Positions 31,441-41,250 of a stretch of DNA of 64,000 nucleotides are shown here, in pieces. Positions within the stretch are counted from its first letter, which is position 1, and each line of letters opens with the position of its first letter. The DNA comes from Oryzias latipes (lineage: Eukaryota; Chordata; Actinopteri; Beloniformes; Adrianichthyidae), in assembly GCF_002234675.1 (NCBI RefSeq), contig NC_019871.2:26908094-26972093 (forward strand). Direction: 5' to 3'. The position numbers were made by a program, and so were the translations under genes. Under the pieces are notes generated by a model. It was not told where the DNA came from. It searched no databases and saw nothing but the letters and a program-made list of their open reading frames with translations.

Positions 31441-32954
31441 TTATGCAGTGCGTACTTCCATCTTACGTACTTTACCGTCCTTGCTACGAAAGGATTTCAC
31501 GATCAATCCCAACGGCCACTCATTTCTGTTGGTCTGGATATCCTTCTCCAGAACCATATCTCCTTTTTGGATGTTTGGTTTATCCTGAGTCCACTTACTG
31601 CGGCTCTGCAACGTTGACAAATAGTCCCTTTTCCACCTTTTCCAAAAGGTGTCAGCGAGGTGCTGAACGTGCCTCCACTGTTTTCCAAACAGCTGACCTG
31701 ATTTGAAGCTTCCAGAAGGCGAAAAAACAGTGCTCATCTTTTGTGTCAGTAAAGCAGCTGGGGTTAGCACCTCAGGATGGTCTGGGTCACTTGATATGGC
31801 AACCAGGGGCCTAGAGTTCATGATTGCCATCACTTCAACCATGAAAGTGCTCAAAACCTCATGCGTCAGATGAGTTGTGTCTGTCTTCATTAACATTGCA
31901 TCCAAGATACGTCTGGCACCCCTAATTAGGCGTTCCCAAGATCCTCCCATATGGGATGCATGTGGTGTGTTAAACATCCACACACAGCCTTTCTTTTGTA
32001 GGTATTTGCCAACTACACTATCATCTGCGATAAATTCCAGTTCTTTGCATGCTCCAATGAAATTTGTCCCTCTGTCTGAATGCAGAAGTTTGGCGGCAGG
32101 ACCTCGAATAGCAAAAAACCTTCTCAAAGCATTGATAAAACTGTCAGTTGACATGCAGTGCCCATCTTTTACTTTGAGCACAACCACCATGCATGTGACG
32201 TGTGACAACTGACCATGGGCCAAAAACATCTAAACCAACCATTGTGAAAGGAGGTTCAGGTGTTACTCTGCCTGCAGGTAGGTCAGCCATTTTCTGAGTT
32301 TCCTTTTTTCCCCGTACCTTACGACAGGTGACACATCTGTGAATGACCAAAGACACAAGACGCTTACCGCCGATGATCCAGTATCCACAACAGCGTATGC
32401 TTCTGTGTCTTCCTTGATGAGAGACTTGCTCATGATAATATCTTGCAAGCAATGTAGCAATTTGATGGGAAGCTGGAATGATTAGAGGATGTTTCTCTTT
32501 TTCTGTCAGATCAGCAGAAGATAAATGTCCACCAACCCTTAAAAGTCCATCCTTGTCCAAAACTGGATTAAGCTTCACAAGACTGTCATTGTTTGCAGTT
32601 TGACTACCTTTAAGGTTTCTGAACGTCCCTTGGGAAGTTTCCCGATGAACAGCTTGAATGATAACAACTTCTGCTTGCTCAAGTTCTGCAATGCTCAGCG
32701 TTCCAGTGTAATCCTTTAACTTTTTCTTAAAGGATGATGCAAAATGAATGAGTCTAGCTATGGCTCGGCAAAGTGATGTCCACTTGGAGAACTTTTCAAA
32801 GCGCTGAGATCCCAGCTGTGTTTCTAATGTTGTAGTCAGAAGTGTAGTGATTTCTGGACGTAACTCTTTATCCGATGCTGGTTCCACCAAGGAAAAAACA
32901 CTTGCTTGGTGTGACTTTGAAATTTGTTCAGAGTAGAGAAAAGGGGGACCAGAA
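31441..32954 (-). pseudogene. BEL/Pao integrase, frameshifted
   Basis: Two overlapping minus frames form one integrase region. The first (32144-33013) has a Pao-type segment (EVVIIQAVHRE, LDKDGLLRVGGHLSS, HPLIIPASHQIATLL) and a zinc-binding pattern (HEQVSHQGRHRSI and CVTCRK). The second (31441-32229) has the rest of the DDE core (LHSDRGTNFIGACKEL, HASHMGGSWERLIRG) and the C-terminal domain typical of Pao (GDMVLEKDIQTNRNEWPLG). They differ by a one-base shift around 32150-32225, so the protein is broken. The N-terminal 20 residues of the upper frame are read from the inserted retroposon and do not belong. Confidence 0.85.
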
Positions 32955-34714
32955 CCACCGGGGGACAGTCTACCAGCTGTCCCCAACTTACCCCCTTCCT
33001 CATATAACCTCATATTAGGGTGAGGGGGTGGGGGGTCTAGCCTGCGATGCGCCTTGGGGGGGAGCTACTTGGCAGTGGCCCCCCTCCTATGGTTGCCGTA
33101 TGGAGTGGGCCCCCCCTCTTTCGGTTTTATTTGCACCTTAGACATGTAGGGTCCTTGGTAGGGGGGGTGAGGGGACATCACTGTGAGTAATCAGGAGATG
33201 TCCCCTTAGTGCCCTACTCGCCAATTTTAACTGCACCCCCCTTAGTACACACACCCCTCCCCCTTCAATATATACATTCCAACATAAACACACACACATG
33301 CGCACACACACCCTTTCAAACACACATACACGCACACACATTTTGCAAGGAAGGTGGGACCTGGGTCCATCTGTCCCCTACCCCTTCCCTGGTGGGGGGT
33401 GCGGGCCTCTTGGCGATGGCGGCCGTGTCCCTTGGGTGCTGGCTCCCTGGGCCCGGCGGTGCTCTCTCTGCACGGTGGTGGGGTTCATATTACACCTGAG
33501 CCGGGGTGTTCGTGTCCCTGGGGGGTGGGTCCTGGTCCTTGCCCCTGAGCGCTGGGCCCCGCCAAACTTCCAACTTGGCCGAGCCTGGTCGGGCCATATT
33601 TATAACATCCTTGTGGGCCCTCTTTTTTCCCCGGGGTTCCCCCCTCCTGGGCGGGGGCGGCGGGCCCCTGCCTTGCTCCTCAATGGACCAACCGTGGGCC
33701 GGGCGGATGGCTGCCTGGAGTGCGGAGCGGGTCTCCCTTGGGGGGTCCTGGCTCGTACCTGGGGTAGGGGCGGGGGGATGCCCGGAACTCCTGGGTGGTG
33801 GTGGGGTGCTCGTCTGGGGCTGTGGGCGTCCTTCTCCTGTGGGGCCCTGCGTTGGGCGCTCCCGGCGCGGCGGGGGGGCTGCTCTCCTGGTTGGGCTGGG
33901 GCGGCGCTCTCTTTCCCTCCGTGCCTCACTGCTCTCTGGCTCTGGGGGCCTTGCGGCGGTCCTGCTGGCCCTGGCCTGGGTGGCGGGCTTGGTCGCCCGG
34001 GCGGCGGTTGTTCCCTGCCGGTTCCCGTGTGGCGTTGGGGGGATTTCGGCTGCCGCTGCTGCTGCGGTGGGGGTCTTGGGGTGGGGATGGCTGGGCACTC
34101 TCCCTCCTTCTTGTCACGTTCCACCATCCATTTTAGCAGAATATAAACACTCACCTGAGCACAGGTGTTAGCTCACCTTTGCACTAACAGTTTGCATGAT
34201 TGAATGACTGAAATATTTCACACTAGTTGGTTTTAAGGCATAAGTATGCGTGTGAACAGTATCTGTTTTGTGTACATGTCGACAGGTGGACATTTTTGCA
34301 GCTAGCAGGTGTGTTTATAACATTTGAGTGTGTGTGTGGATAGGCCCCGCCCTTTTTGTACTACATTTGAACCTTACCATAATGATTAACAACCAGTAAA
34401 CTTGTTGCTTTATGCTGCTTCATGGTCTTACCCCCCTTCCCCTCCTATTATCACCCTCCTACCCCCCCTCTCTAACGTCCCTCTCTCTTCTTCCCCTCTT
34501 TCCTTTTCCGTCCGGTCCAACACCAAAGATTTTCAAACATGATTGAAATTAATAAAGTTTGGCCTCAATTACAAAAGGGGTTTATTCAGACATACCTTTG
34601 GTTTGTCTGAAGATTAATAACCCCTCTTGTTAAAGTAAAATATGTCCAACACAAGAGGCCCTCAGCTCTCATCTGTCTGCCCAGCTGTTGGACAGGACAA
34701 GTAAAAAAAAAAAA
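32955..34714 (+). mobile_element. 1.76-kb poly(A)-tailed retroposon inserted in the BEL element
   Basis: The insertion is flanked by a perfect 18-bp direct repeat, AGAAAAGGGGGACCAGAA, at 32937-32954 and 34715-34732. It ends with a 13-base A run just before the second repeat. The body is GC-rich at 33000-34080, then has a segment shared with the copy at 21366-21984, and AATAAAG near 34551. Long open frames on both strands (for example 33298-34146 and 33490-34098) arise from G/C-rich low-complexity sequence and have no recognisable domain. The structure fits mobilisation by an L1-type LINE; whether this is a LINE end or a SINE-like parasite is unclear. Confidence 0.83.
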
Positions 34715-34732
34715 AGAAAAGGGGGACCAGAA

Positions 34733-35590
34733 AACCAGATGCTTGCCTGCAGCTCAGAGACTCGAACCGATCGGGTCGCTTGGTCGGCTGGATTTAATGC
34801 AGTTGGAACGTACTGCCATTGATTTGGCTTTGTAGATACTCTGATCCTAGTGACACGGTTGCCACATACATGTAGAATCTTCTTGAGGTATTGTGTATAT
34901 AGCCTAACACAATCCTGCTGTCAGTGAAAAATCTAACACAGTCCACTTCCATGTCCAGAAGGTCTCTGATCAGTTCAAACATTTCAACTGCAAGGACAGC
35001 GGCACACAGTTCTAGGCGTGGTACAGTGTATGCAGGCCGGGGTGCAAGTTTTGACTTCCCCATCACAAACCCAACATGATGTTTGCCATCAGTTTCAACT
35101 AAATGAAGGTAAGCCGCTGCTCCTATAGCAACAACTGAAGCATCAGAAAAAATGCAGAGTTCTCTTCTTTTCATTTTTCCTGGAGAAACTGCACAGTAAC
35201 ACTTTGGAATCTGGAGATTTCCAGGAGCCTTTAAAGAGTTTCTCCAAGAAATCCACATTTCTTCTTTCCCAGTCTCTCTCTTCTGATGACAAATCACAAA
35301 CGAGTGCCATGCATGATTATGGGGGCCACAAAACCCAGTGGGTCATATAAACAGTTGACCGTTGATGGCACGCCTCTTCTTGTGAAGGGTTTGACTTCTC
35401 CGGAAACAAGGTAGGTGAAGCTATCAGTTTGTAGATCCCAACACAATCCTAAGCTTCTCTGAATGGGGAGAGGATCCACATTGAGATGTAAATCTTTGAG
35501 ATTTTTTGCGCGATCTTCATCTGTGAATCCTTCCTTAACCTCACTGCTATTTGAAGCCACTTTATGCAAACGGACAAGAAGGTCAATCAC
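34733..35590 (-). pseudogene. BEL/Pao reverse transcriptase end and RNase H, broken
   Basis: The frame 35294-35590 carries the RT C-terminal segment (SLGLCWDLQTDSFTY, STVNCLYDPLGFVAPI), and 34794-35297 carries RNase H (CIFSDASVVAIGAAAYL, PRLELCAAVLAVEM, FFTDSRIVLGYI). The two overlap by a few bases in different frames. A second frame change occurs close to 34800, after which the coding sense continues to the retroposon insertion site. Upstream RT palm motifs are missing. Confidence 0.85.
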
Positions 35591-35695
35591 GGAAACGACA
35601 GATGTCTAACTTTGACAATTTTCCAAAACGAACTGTTAAGCATAGATGACATAAACAAAATTGCTTCTTTTGACAACTAAACACAAGGCATTACA

Positions 35696-36514
35696 ATCAA
35701 GATGAATACCAGATTTGTTCATGAGTGAACTATTAATCTAAAATGGCCTGTCTGTTTTACAACATGTTTGCAAAACTAAAGCTTTAGTGCTGCTGTCTTA
35801 TATGGCAGCGCTATAATTTCTGCTTCTTTTTGGTTTCTGCATTAAAAGGAGGGCATGACACACTACATTTTAATGAAGTCGCATGCCATATTTCCTTCCA
35901 GTCTTGTACTAGCACGTGTTTGAATCCAACTTCTGATATTCAGCCAGCAGTCATGCTTTTGCTCAACTGTCCACTGCTGTCCTTAACAATGTAACAGTGC
36001 ATTATATTTACCGTCAAGCAACATCATCAACAAACTTGGTTGATGTCAAGTCATTCAGACAAAACGGGCTTGTTTCTCTTAGGAGGCTGTTGTCGGACGT
36101 GCTAGAAATGAAGGAAAGACTGATCAATCCTTTCTGATTCCCTCCATCAGAAAACTCTTTCTGAGGTTCTGTGTGGTTTGTTTTGTGTTTGTTTATAAGA
36201 ACTTCAATTATATAGAATTTTCTGTTTTGATGTGAATGGAAAAGGACGAGATGGGATTTCCTGGCAGTGAGGATTTATCTTAATACCAATGAAACAAATT
36301 CTTAGGTCCTTTACAAACAAGTTACAAATTGTATTTGTCCTTATTCCGGGAGTATTAAGGGCTACCTGGCTGTCATTGGATGCTAATGAATGAGGAGTCA
36401 AGTCATTGCATTAGAACAATCGGTCTGACGGCTTAGCTGTAATGCACAGTGGGCATCTTGCTGAACTTACCAAAACCTTTCCTGAAGTGTGAGAAAACAA
36501 TGTCTGTCACTAAG
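35696..36514 (+). repeat. Decayed tRNA-cassette repeat, left part
   Basis: Contains a tRNA-Leu 3'-half remnant around 35905-35937 (GTTTGAATCCAACTTCTGA) and blocks shared with 56870-57080 and 59740-59930, such as TCATTGCATT..GAACAA and GCTGCCATATAACACAGAAG-like sequence. No protein gene is seen. Confidence 0.6.
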
Positions 36515-36587
36515 GTTTCTGTAGTGTAGTGGTTATCACGTTCGCCTATAAAGCGAAAGGTACTCAGCTTGAAACTGGGCAGAAGCA
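36515..36587 (+). tRNA. tRNA-Val-like gene with AUA anticodon
   Basis: The sequence has the vertebrate tRNA-Val body: GTTTCTG acceptor pairing with CAGAAGC (one G-U), A-box TAGTGTAGTGGTTATCAC, and a perfect anticodon stem TTCGC/GCGAA. The seven-base anticodon loop is CTATAAA, giving anticodon AUA (which would read the Tyr codon UAU) instead of a Val anticodon. The T-arm CTCAG-CTTGAAA-CTGGG is paired, but the B-box departs from consensus. It is either a decaying copy or an isotype-mismatched tRNA. Confidence 0.6.
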
Positions 36588-36703
36588 TGTACTTACTTCT
36601 TAAATTGGAGACGTCAGGAGATATGACAGTTTTGTAGCAACACTTTTGTAATGGAACTTCTTTGCTGATCATGTCTCTAACGACAAGCAAACTCATTGTG
36701 AAA

Positions 36704-36733
36704 GGCCAGTTAGCTCAGATGGTTTAGAGCGCT
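36704..36733 (+). pseudogene. tRNA 5'-half fragment (tRNA-Ile-like)
   Basis: GGCCAGTTAGCTCAGATGG and the following TTTAGAGCG match the acceptor and D-arm of tRNA-Ile. The sequence then breaks into cassette spacer DNA at CTACTCAGC. Confidence 0.55.
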
Positions 36734-36882
36734 ACTCAGCAAGACAAACATCTCAGTAGTCTAAATTCTGTTAAAAAAGAGAAGGCCGTTTTCACCATTC
36801 AATCTTTGCCTTCTGAACAGACATGTTGTTCAGCACATTGGTCTTTTTTGTATAGAACTTTCCATCAACTTTCATGGAGGAT

Positions 36883-36964
36883 GTCAGGATGGCCGAGTGG
36901 TCCAAGGCACTGCGTTCAGGTTGCAGTCTCAGAAGAGGTGTAGGTTCAAATCCCACTTCTGACA
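36883..36964 (+). tRNA. tRNA-Leu (CAG)
   Basis: An 82-nt cloverleaf: acceptor GTCAGGA/TTCTGAC with discriminator A, A-box GGCCGAGTGGTCC, anticodon stem CTGCG/TGCAG closing loop TTCAGGT (anticodon CAG, Leu), a long variable arm as expected for class II Leu tRNAs, and B-box GGTTCAAATCCC. All arms pair apart from G-U wobbles. It may be functional. Confidence 0.8.
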
Positions 36965-37553
36965 TTCAGCCAGCATCATAACCAATGTTTACTGCTGACT
37001 TCATCAATGGAACCCTGCTCTCTGCTTGCTAGTGACAACAGCTCACATGATTACAACTTATTCAGACAAATCTTTTTTAATTTGCTCTCAATGTTTTGTA
37101 AAGTTGTACAAGGAAATTCTGTAAAAAATATTGGTGCACATTTTTTTCTTTTAAAGACTGATGTATTTTTTTAATGACTGATGCACTTTATTTTACACAA
37201 ATTGGCTGTCATTGGAGATTACAAATGGCAGATGGCAATCCTGGAGGATATCAGCTCTTTGTTCATCCAAACAGGCCCTGATAAAACACTGAGAAGTTAG
37301 GAATATGAAAGATCGTAAAATGCTTTTTTCTTTGTGTTTTTGTGATTCTATTAAAGACATTTTGATAAGAATGACGGTACCACGATTTAGCCGTAGCTTC
37401 AGCTGTTTGCGGAAAAGTCTTTAACTATCTCCACCAATCATTCTTGGAGGCTTAATCACACTTCATCAGTCTGACCAATCAGAAGTGGTTAAAGTCTTCA
37501 CTTGTTCAGATTCTGCTCATAAAGTCTCTCAGTTCCAACAAAAATACCATCTT
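36965..37553. other. Spacer with cassette remnants, no gene
   Basis: The sequence after the tRNA resembles the spacer after 56459 for about 120 bases and then becomes AT-rich. No coding exon was seen. Confidence 0.5.
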
Positions 37554-39298
37554 AAGCTCGTCTTTAGCGCTGTAGCTTTCCACAGAATCCGGTGTCAGAC
37601 CGTGGAACGTGTGAACTAAACCAGTTTAGCTCAGAGAAGCGAATCGGTTTGCCCTTTTGTGGCAGTTTTCACACGACATCTCCCATAATGCATTGGGTTA
37701 AAGTGACAGCGTCTCAGCGCACAATGAGTCTTTCTTTTTAAACGTCTTGAAACCACAACAAACACGCATCAAACAGTTTTTGAATCTTTTAACTTAACTT
37801 TTATTACATCTTTTAGAAAAAAACAGCTGCAACATCCAGCTTTGTCTGCCACAATCATCACAAAAATGCATGTGAGTTTGCAGAGGGCCTGTAGTCAATA
37901 CAGACTATTTTTTTTAACTTTTTTTTTTTCATTTATCGATGCTGGTGCGCCGCAGGATTTTTGTCAAGGTTAACGTGTGCCGTGGCTCAAACATGGTTGA
38001 AAAACACTGTGCTAGAGGCCAGAATCACTTTTGTCAGTGTAGAACTTTCTGAGAAGTCTCTGCAAAGAACCAGAGTGCATAGATACTAGATTGGTGAATA
38101 TAGACCATGATACATTGCGTTTGAGCAATTCTTTTGAGAAAATCAGAGCAGTTTGACAGTCACATCTTCTCTTGTTTTGAGTTCTATAGGAATAAAGTTT
38201 CACAGGTAGACATTCGGAGCATAGTTACCACATACGTGACAAGAGTCTCCAGACACTCCGATTTTTGGGAAGAAGCCGCCTAAATAGCGCTGAAGCTCTC
38301 AGCACCATGGAGAGCAGCCTTCAACTGACAGACAGCACTTGAACAGAAAAAACTCTTAAACTGACAGATATCAGCAACTGCAAAGTAATTCTCTTTTAGC
38401 GCCATTTATATTAAAACTTTTTTTCAATTTGTTTGAATTTTCTTGATATTTTAACCACATTTTCAAATTTACCATCAATTGTGTGTAAACAGACTTTACA
38501 AAGTTGTACAGGGGCCTGTTGCACAAAAGTAGGATAAGGGATTAAGCCAGGATATCTTGGTGATCTTGGCTCAATTGATCCCCAATCCGGTTGCACTAAA
38601 GCTGGATAGGGGGCAGGAGGATATGTTATGGTATAAGTTACCATGGAGATTTATTCTGTGGAGCTAGCCTGCTCCAGACCAGGCTAAATTCCAGGATCTA
38701 TTAAATCTCATCTATAATGTCAGTCAGCAGTCGCCACAAATGGAAACCAATAGTTATTTCATTGCTCACTATACATTGTTATCACATATAACTAGACCCG
38801 CTGTCATTATTTAAACGTTCGTGATCATTAATTTCAATCATTTTGGATAAATAATGAGTTTTAGATGATGTTGCTATCATTAGATAATTTACAGTTTCCA
38901 TAGACTATAAGGCTATATGTAAAATAATAGAATATTAGGGCCACAAAGGGAAAAAAAGACAAGTCATAATATTGTAACCAGTTGTTTTAAAGGAGGACAG
39001 TTGTTAAAATGACAGATGTGGGGCATTTCGTGAAATTGTACCTCGGTATGGTTTCATAAACGAAGACATGCGGATGTGCCAGAATATGAAGTATCACATT
39101 GTCATCACTATCAAAACTGTAAAAAGAATATGTTGCTTTTCTGCAGAAAGAACCAGCCTCATAAATTTATGACTTTATCCTTTTTTCCTTAGTGGGCCCT
39201 AGTACTCTGTCATATAAAATAAAACACATTCCATTTAAAACACAATGTGTAACATTATGTTCCTTTATTGAATAAGGACAAATTAAAGCAGGTAAACT

Positions 39299-40180
39299 AC
39301 ACTCAAAAAAAGGTTCACTTTGAATGAACATAAGAAAATTATGGAAAGGATTTCCACATGATTAGACAGCGTTACTTGAACAAAAATGAATCATATTGGT
39401 CCTACTTAATGTACTTATGTTCAAACTAATAAATTTAAGTTGATTCAATCTAAATACTGCAGTTGGACCCAACTTTAAATTAATATTGTTGCTCACTCTT
39501 AAAAGATAAAAGTTGATCCAACTTAACTGAATCACTTCAATTGGTCACACCTCATTAAATTAAGTTTGTTCAAATTAAATTTGTATGACTTCCTAACACA
39601 ATTTATGTTGATATAACTTAATTTTTTGCTTTGATGTTATTTATACATCTGACATTGATAATGTTTTCCAATGGGTCTTTTAATTTTCACATCAAAGACA
39701 TGAAATACGCAGTAATGTCCCACATCACAAGACAGCAGCTCAAATAAGGCGAATGCTGTTTTAAGTTACATGAACAGTTTACCGCACAAGGGGTTTGGTT
39801 ATCATCCTCTCCCACACTCTAACTCATGGTGCAGAAAAAAAAATAACCATAACAGTTTAAATCACTAGTTAAAACAGAGTAAAACAGCTAGACAATAAAT
39901 CCCATGGACAAAAACTCACACTTAGACCCCAATTTGCCCAGATAGACAAAGAAAATGGTATCCCACAATTCCTTGCGATTACTAATGTATCCAATTTAAC
40001 GGTATCATATTGGATCAACATGATTGAAATTAGTAACTTTTAAATGGATTATTTTTATGTACGATCGACATGATTCATTCACGTAAGATTTACAAACATA
40101 AAATTTTCTGGTTGAAATGACAAGTTACATTTTCGTAAACTTAATTGGCTGGAAATTTAATTCAAATTCTTTTTGAGTGT
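39299..40180. mobile_element. Nested MITE-like insertion (882 bp)
   Basis: An 11-bp terminal inverted repeat, ACACTCAAAAA, bounds an AT-rich non-coding stretch inside the larger transposon. It interrupts the Myb-like frame. No clear target duplication was found. Confidence 0.55.
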
Positions 40181-40295
40181 GCTTTATCACTGTGGCGGTG
40201 TTGCCTTTCTTCTTAATTATATCTTTAACCTCCTCGTATGCCTCCATGAGGATTTGTGCTTCCGACAGGGAAAAGTACGCGGCTCTAGTTGCCAT
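40181..40295 (-). pseudogene. Myb/SANT-like protein N-terminus of the DNA transposon, truncated
   Basis: From the ATG at 40295 the minus frame reads MATRAAYFSLSEAQIL and continues with an acidic/basic helix (EVKDIIKKKGNTATV). This is the usual start of the Myb-like accessory protein of Harbinger-type transposons, which helps bind the element ends. It is cut after about 38 codons by the nested insertion. Confidence 0.6.
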
Positions 40296-41250
40296 GGTAA
40301 ATCAGTTTATCTGTGATCTGTGGCGGGGTCTGTTTGAGTGAGCCGGACACAGTCTGTCTGCTCATCCTGGCTTGGTCTTTGTGCAACCAATTAAGCCTGG
40401 ACGCACATGTTTTGGATTCATTGAGCTCAGCTCATTAATTTATCCCGGATGTCTTAATTCTACTTTTGTGCAACAGGCCCCAGATCTGTTTAAGCGCGAC
40501 TTTTTCTGTCATAAAATGTGCAAAATCTGACACAATGTGTAATGACTTTAAATCTCCACTAGAGAGCGCTCACAAGAGGTTGTAATCTTCAGTGAGAAAT
40601 TCATAATAAAAGGAAGTTGTCTAACATTCAACAAAGATGTAATAGTTCTAGGAGAATAAAAGTTTGATCTTTAGTCTTTGAGGACAAAGGAGTTTGCAAT
40701 GAAGGAAGGTTTGTCTTTGACTGTCTGCTCACGGATCAGAACAGTTCTGCTCTTGCTCTAAAGATGCATCACGGTAACGGTCCTGAAACAGAGTCCTGAC
40801 ATTTATATAAAAATATATTCAAATATTTATATCAAATGTCTATAAAAATGAAAACAAAATTTCTGCATAGACAAATTCTGTGGAGCTTCGATGTCCTCCA
40901 TTATACTTAGGATTCCATATTACTGTCAAATGATTTTATTTTATTCAGAGTAAACAGTTTGATTCCTTAACAACGTGAACTTTTTACACAAAGATTACAG
41001 GAACACTTGTTTATTTTTGTTGACTTAGTGTGACATTTTCAAGTTTTTATCTTAACCTAATAAAATTGAGAACTAACAAGGTAATCCATAAATACTGAGG
41101 TTTCATCACAGGTGTGTCAATCAAAATGTGAATCCAGCTGATCTGAGGAGAAAGACAATCAGCTGTTATGAACAGCAGCTGTGTTTCCTGCAGGAGGAAC
41201 TTTTTTAAAGCTCCTCTTGTTTGTTGGCTTCTCATTCGGTGTCTGTAAAG

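Larger units (their letters stand above)
30816..35695 (-). mobile_element. BEL/Pao LTR retrotransposon, internally deleted and interrupted
   Basis: On the minus strand the order is LTR start remnant (35590-35695, TGTAATGCC start), end of reverse transcriptase and RNase H (35590-34733), an inserted retroposon (32955-34714), integrase (32954-31441), a polypurine tract (AAGCGGGGAG just above 31311), and a 3' LTR from 31311 down to about 30816. Gag, protease and most of the reverse transcriptase are missing, because the 5' LTR jumps directly from about base 105 into RT. The lower LTR boundary is approximate. Confidence 0.85.
38512..40480 (-). mobile_element. Harbinger-like DNA transposon with CAG target duplication
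   Basis: Terminal inverted repeats begin GGGCCTGTTGCACAAAAGT and are near-perfect over more than 20 bp. CAG flanks both ends, and copy A at about 7885 shows the uninterrupted sequence TACAGATCTG, so the insertion and its 3-bp duplication are directly visible. Near the right end a minus frame resembles the Myb/SANT-like DNA-binding protein of fish Harbinger/ISL2EU-type elements. No transposase frame remains. Confidence 0.8.

Noticed and set aside
33298..34146. 282-, 221- and 202-codon frames in the GC-rich retroposon
   Set aside because: Overlapping frames on both strands with Gly, Pro, Arg-biased composition and no domain; they lie inside a poly(A)-tailed insertion.
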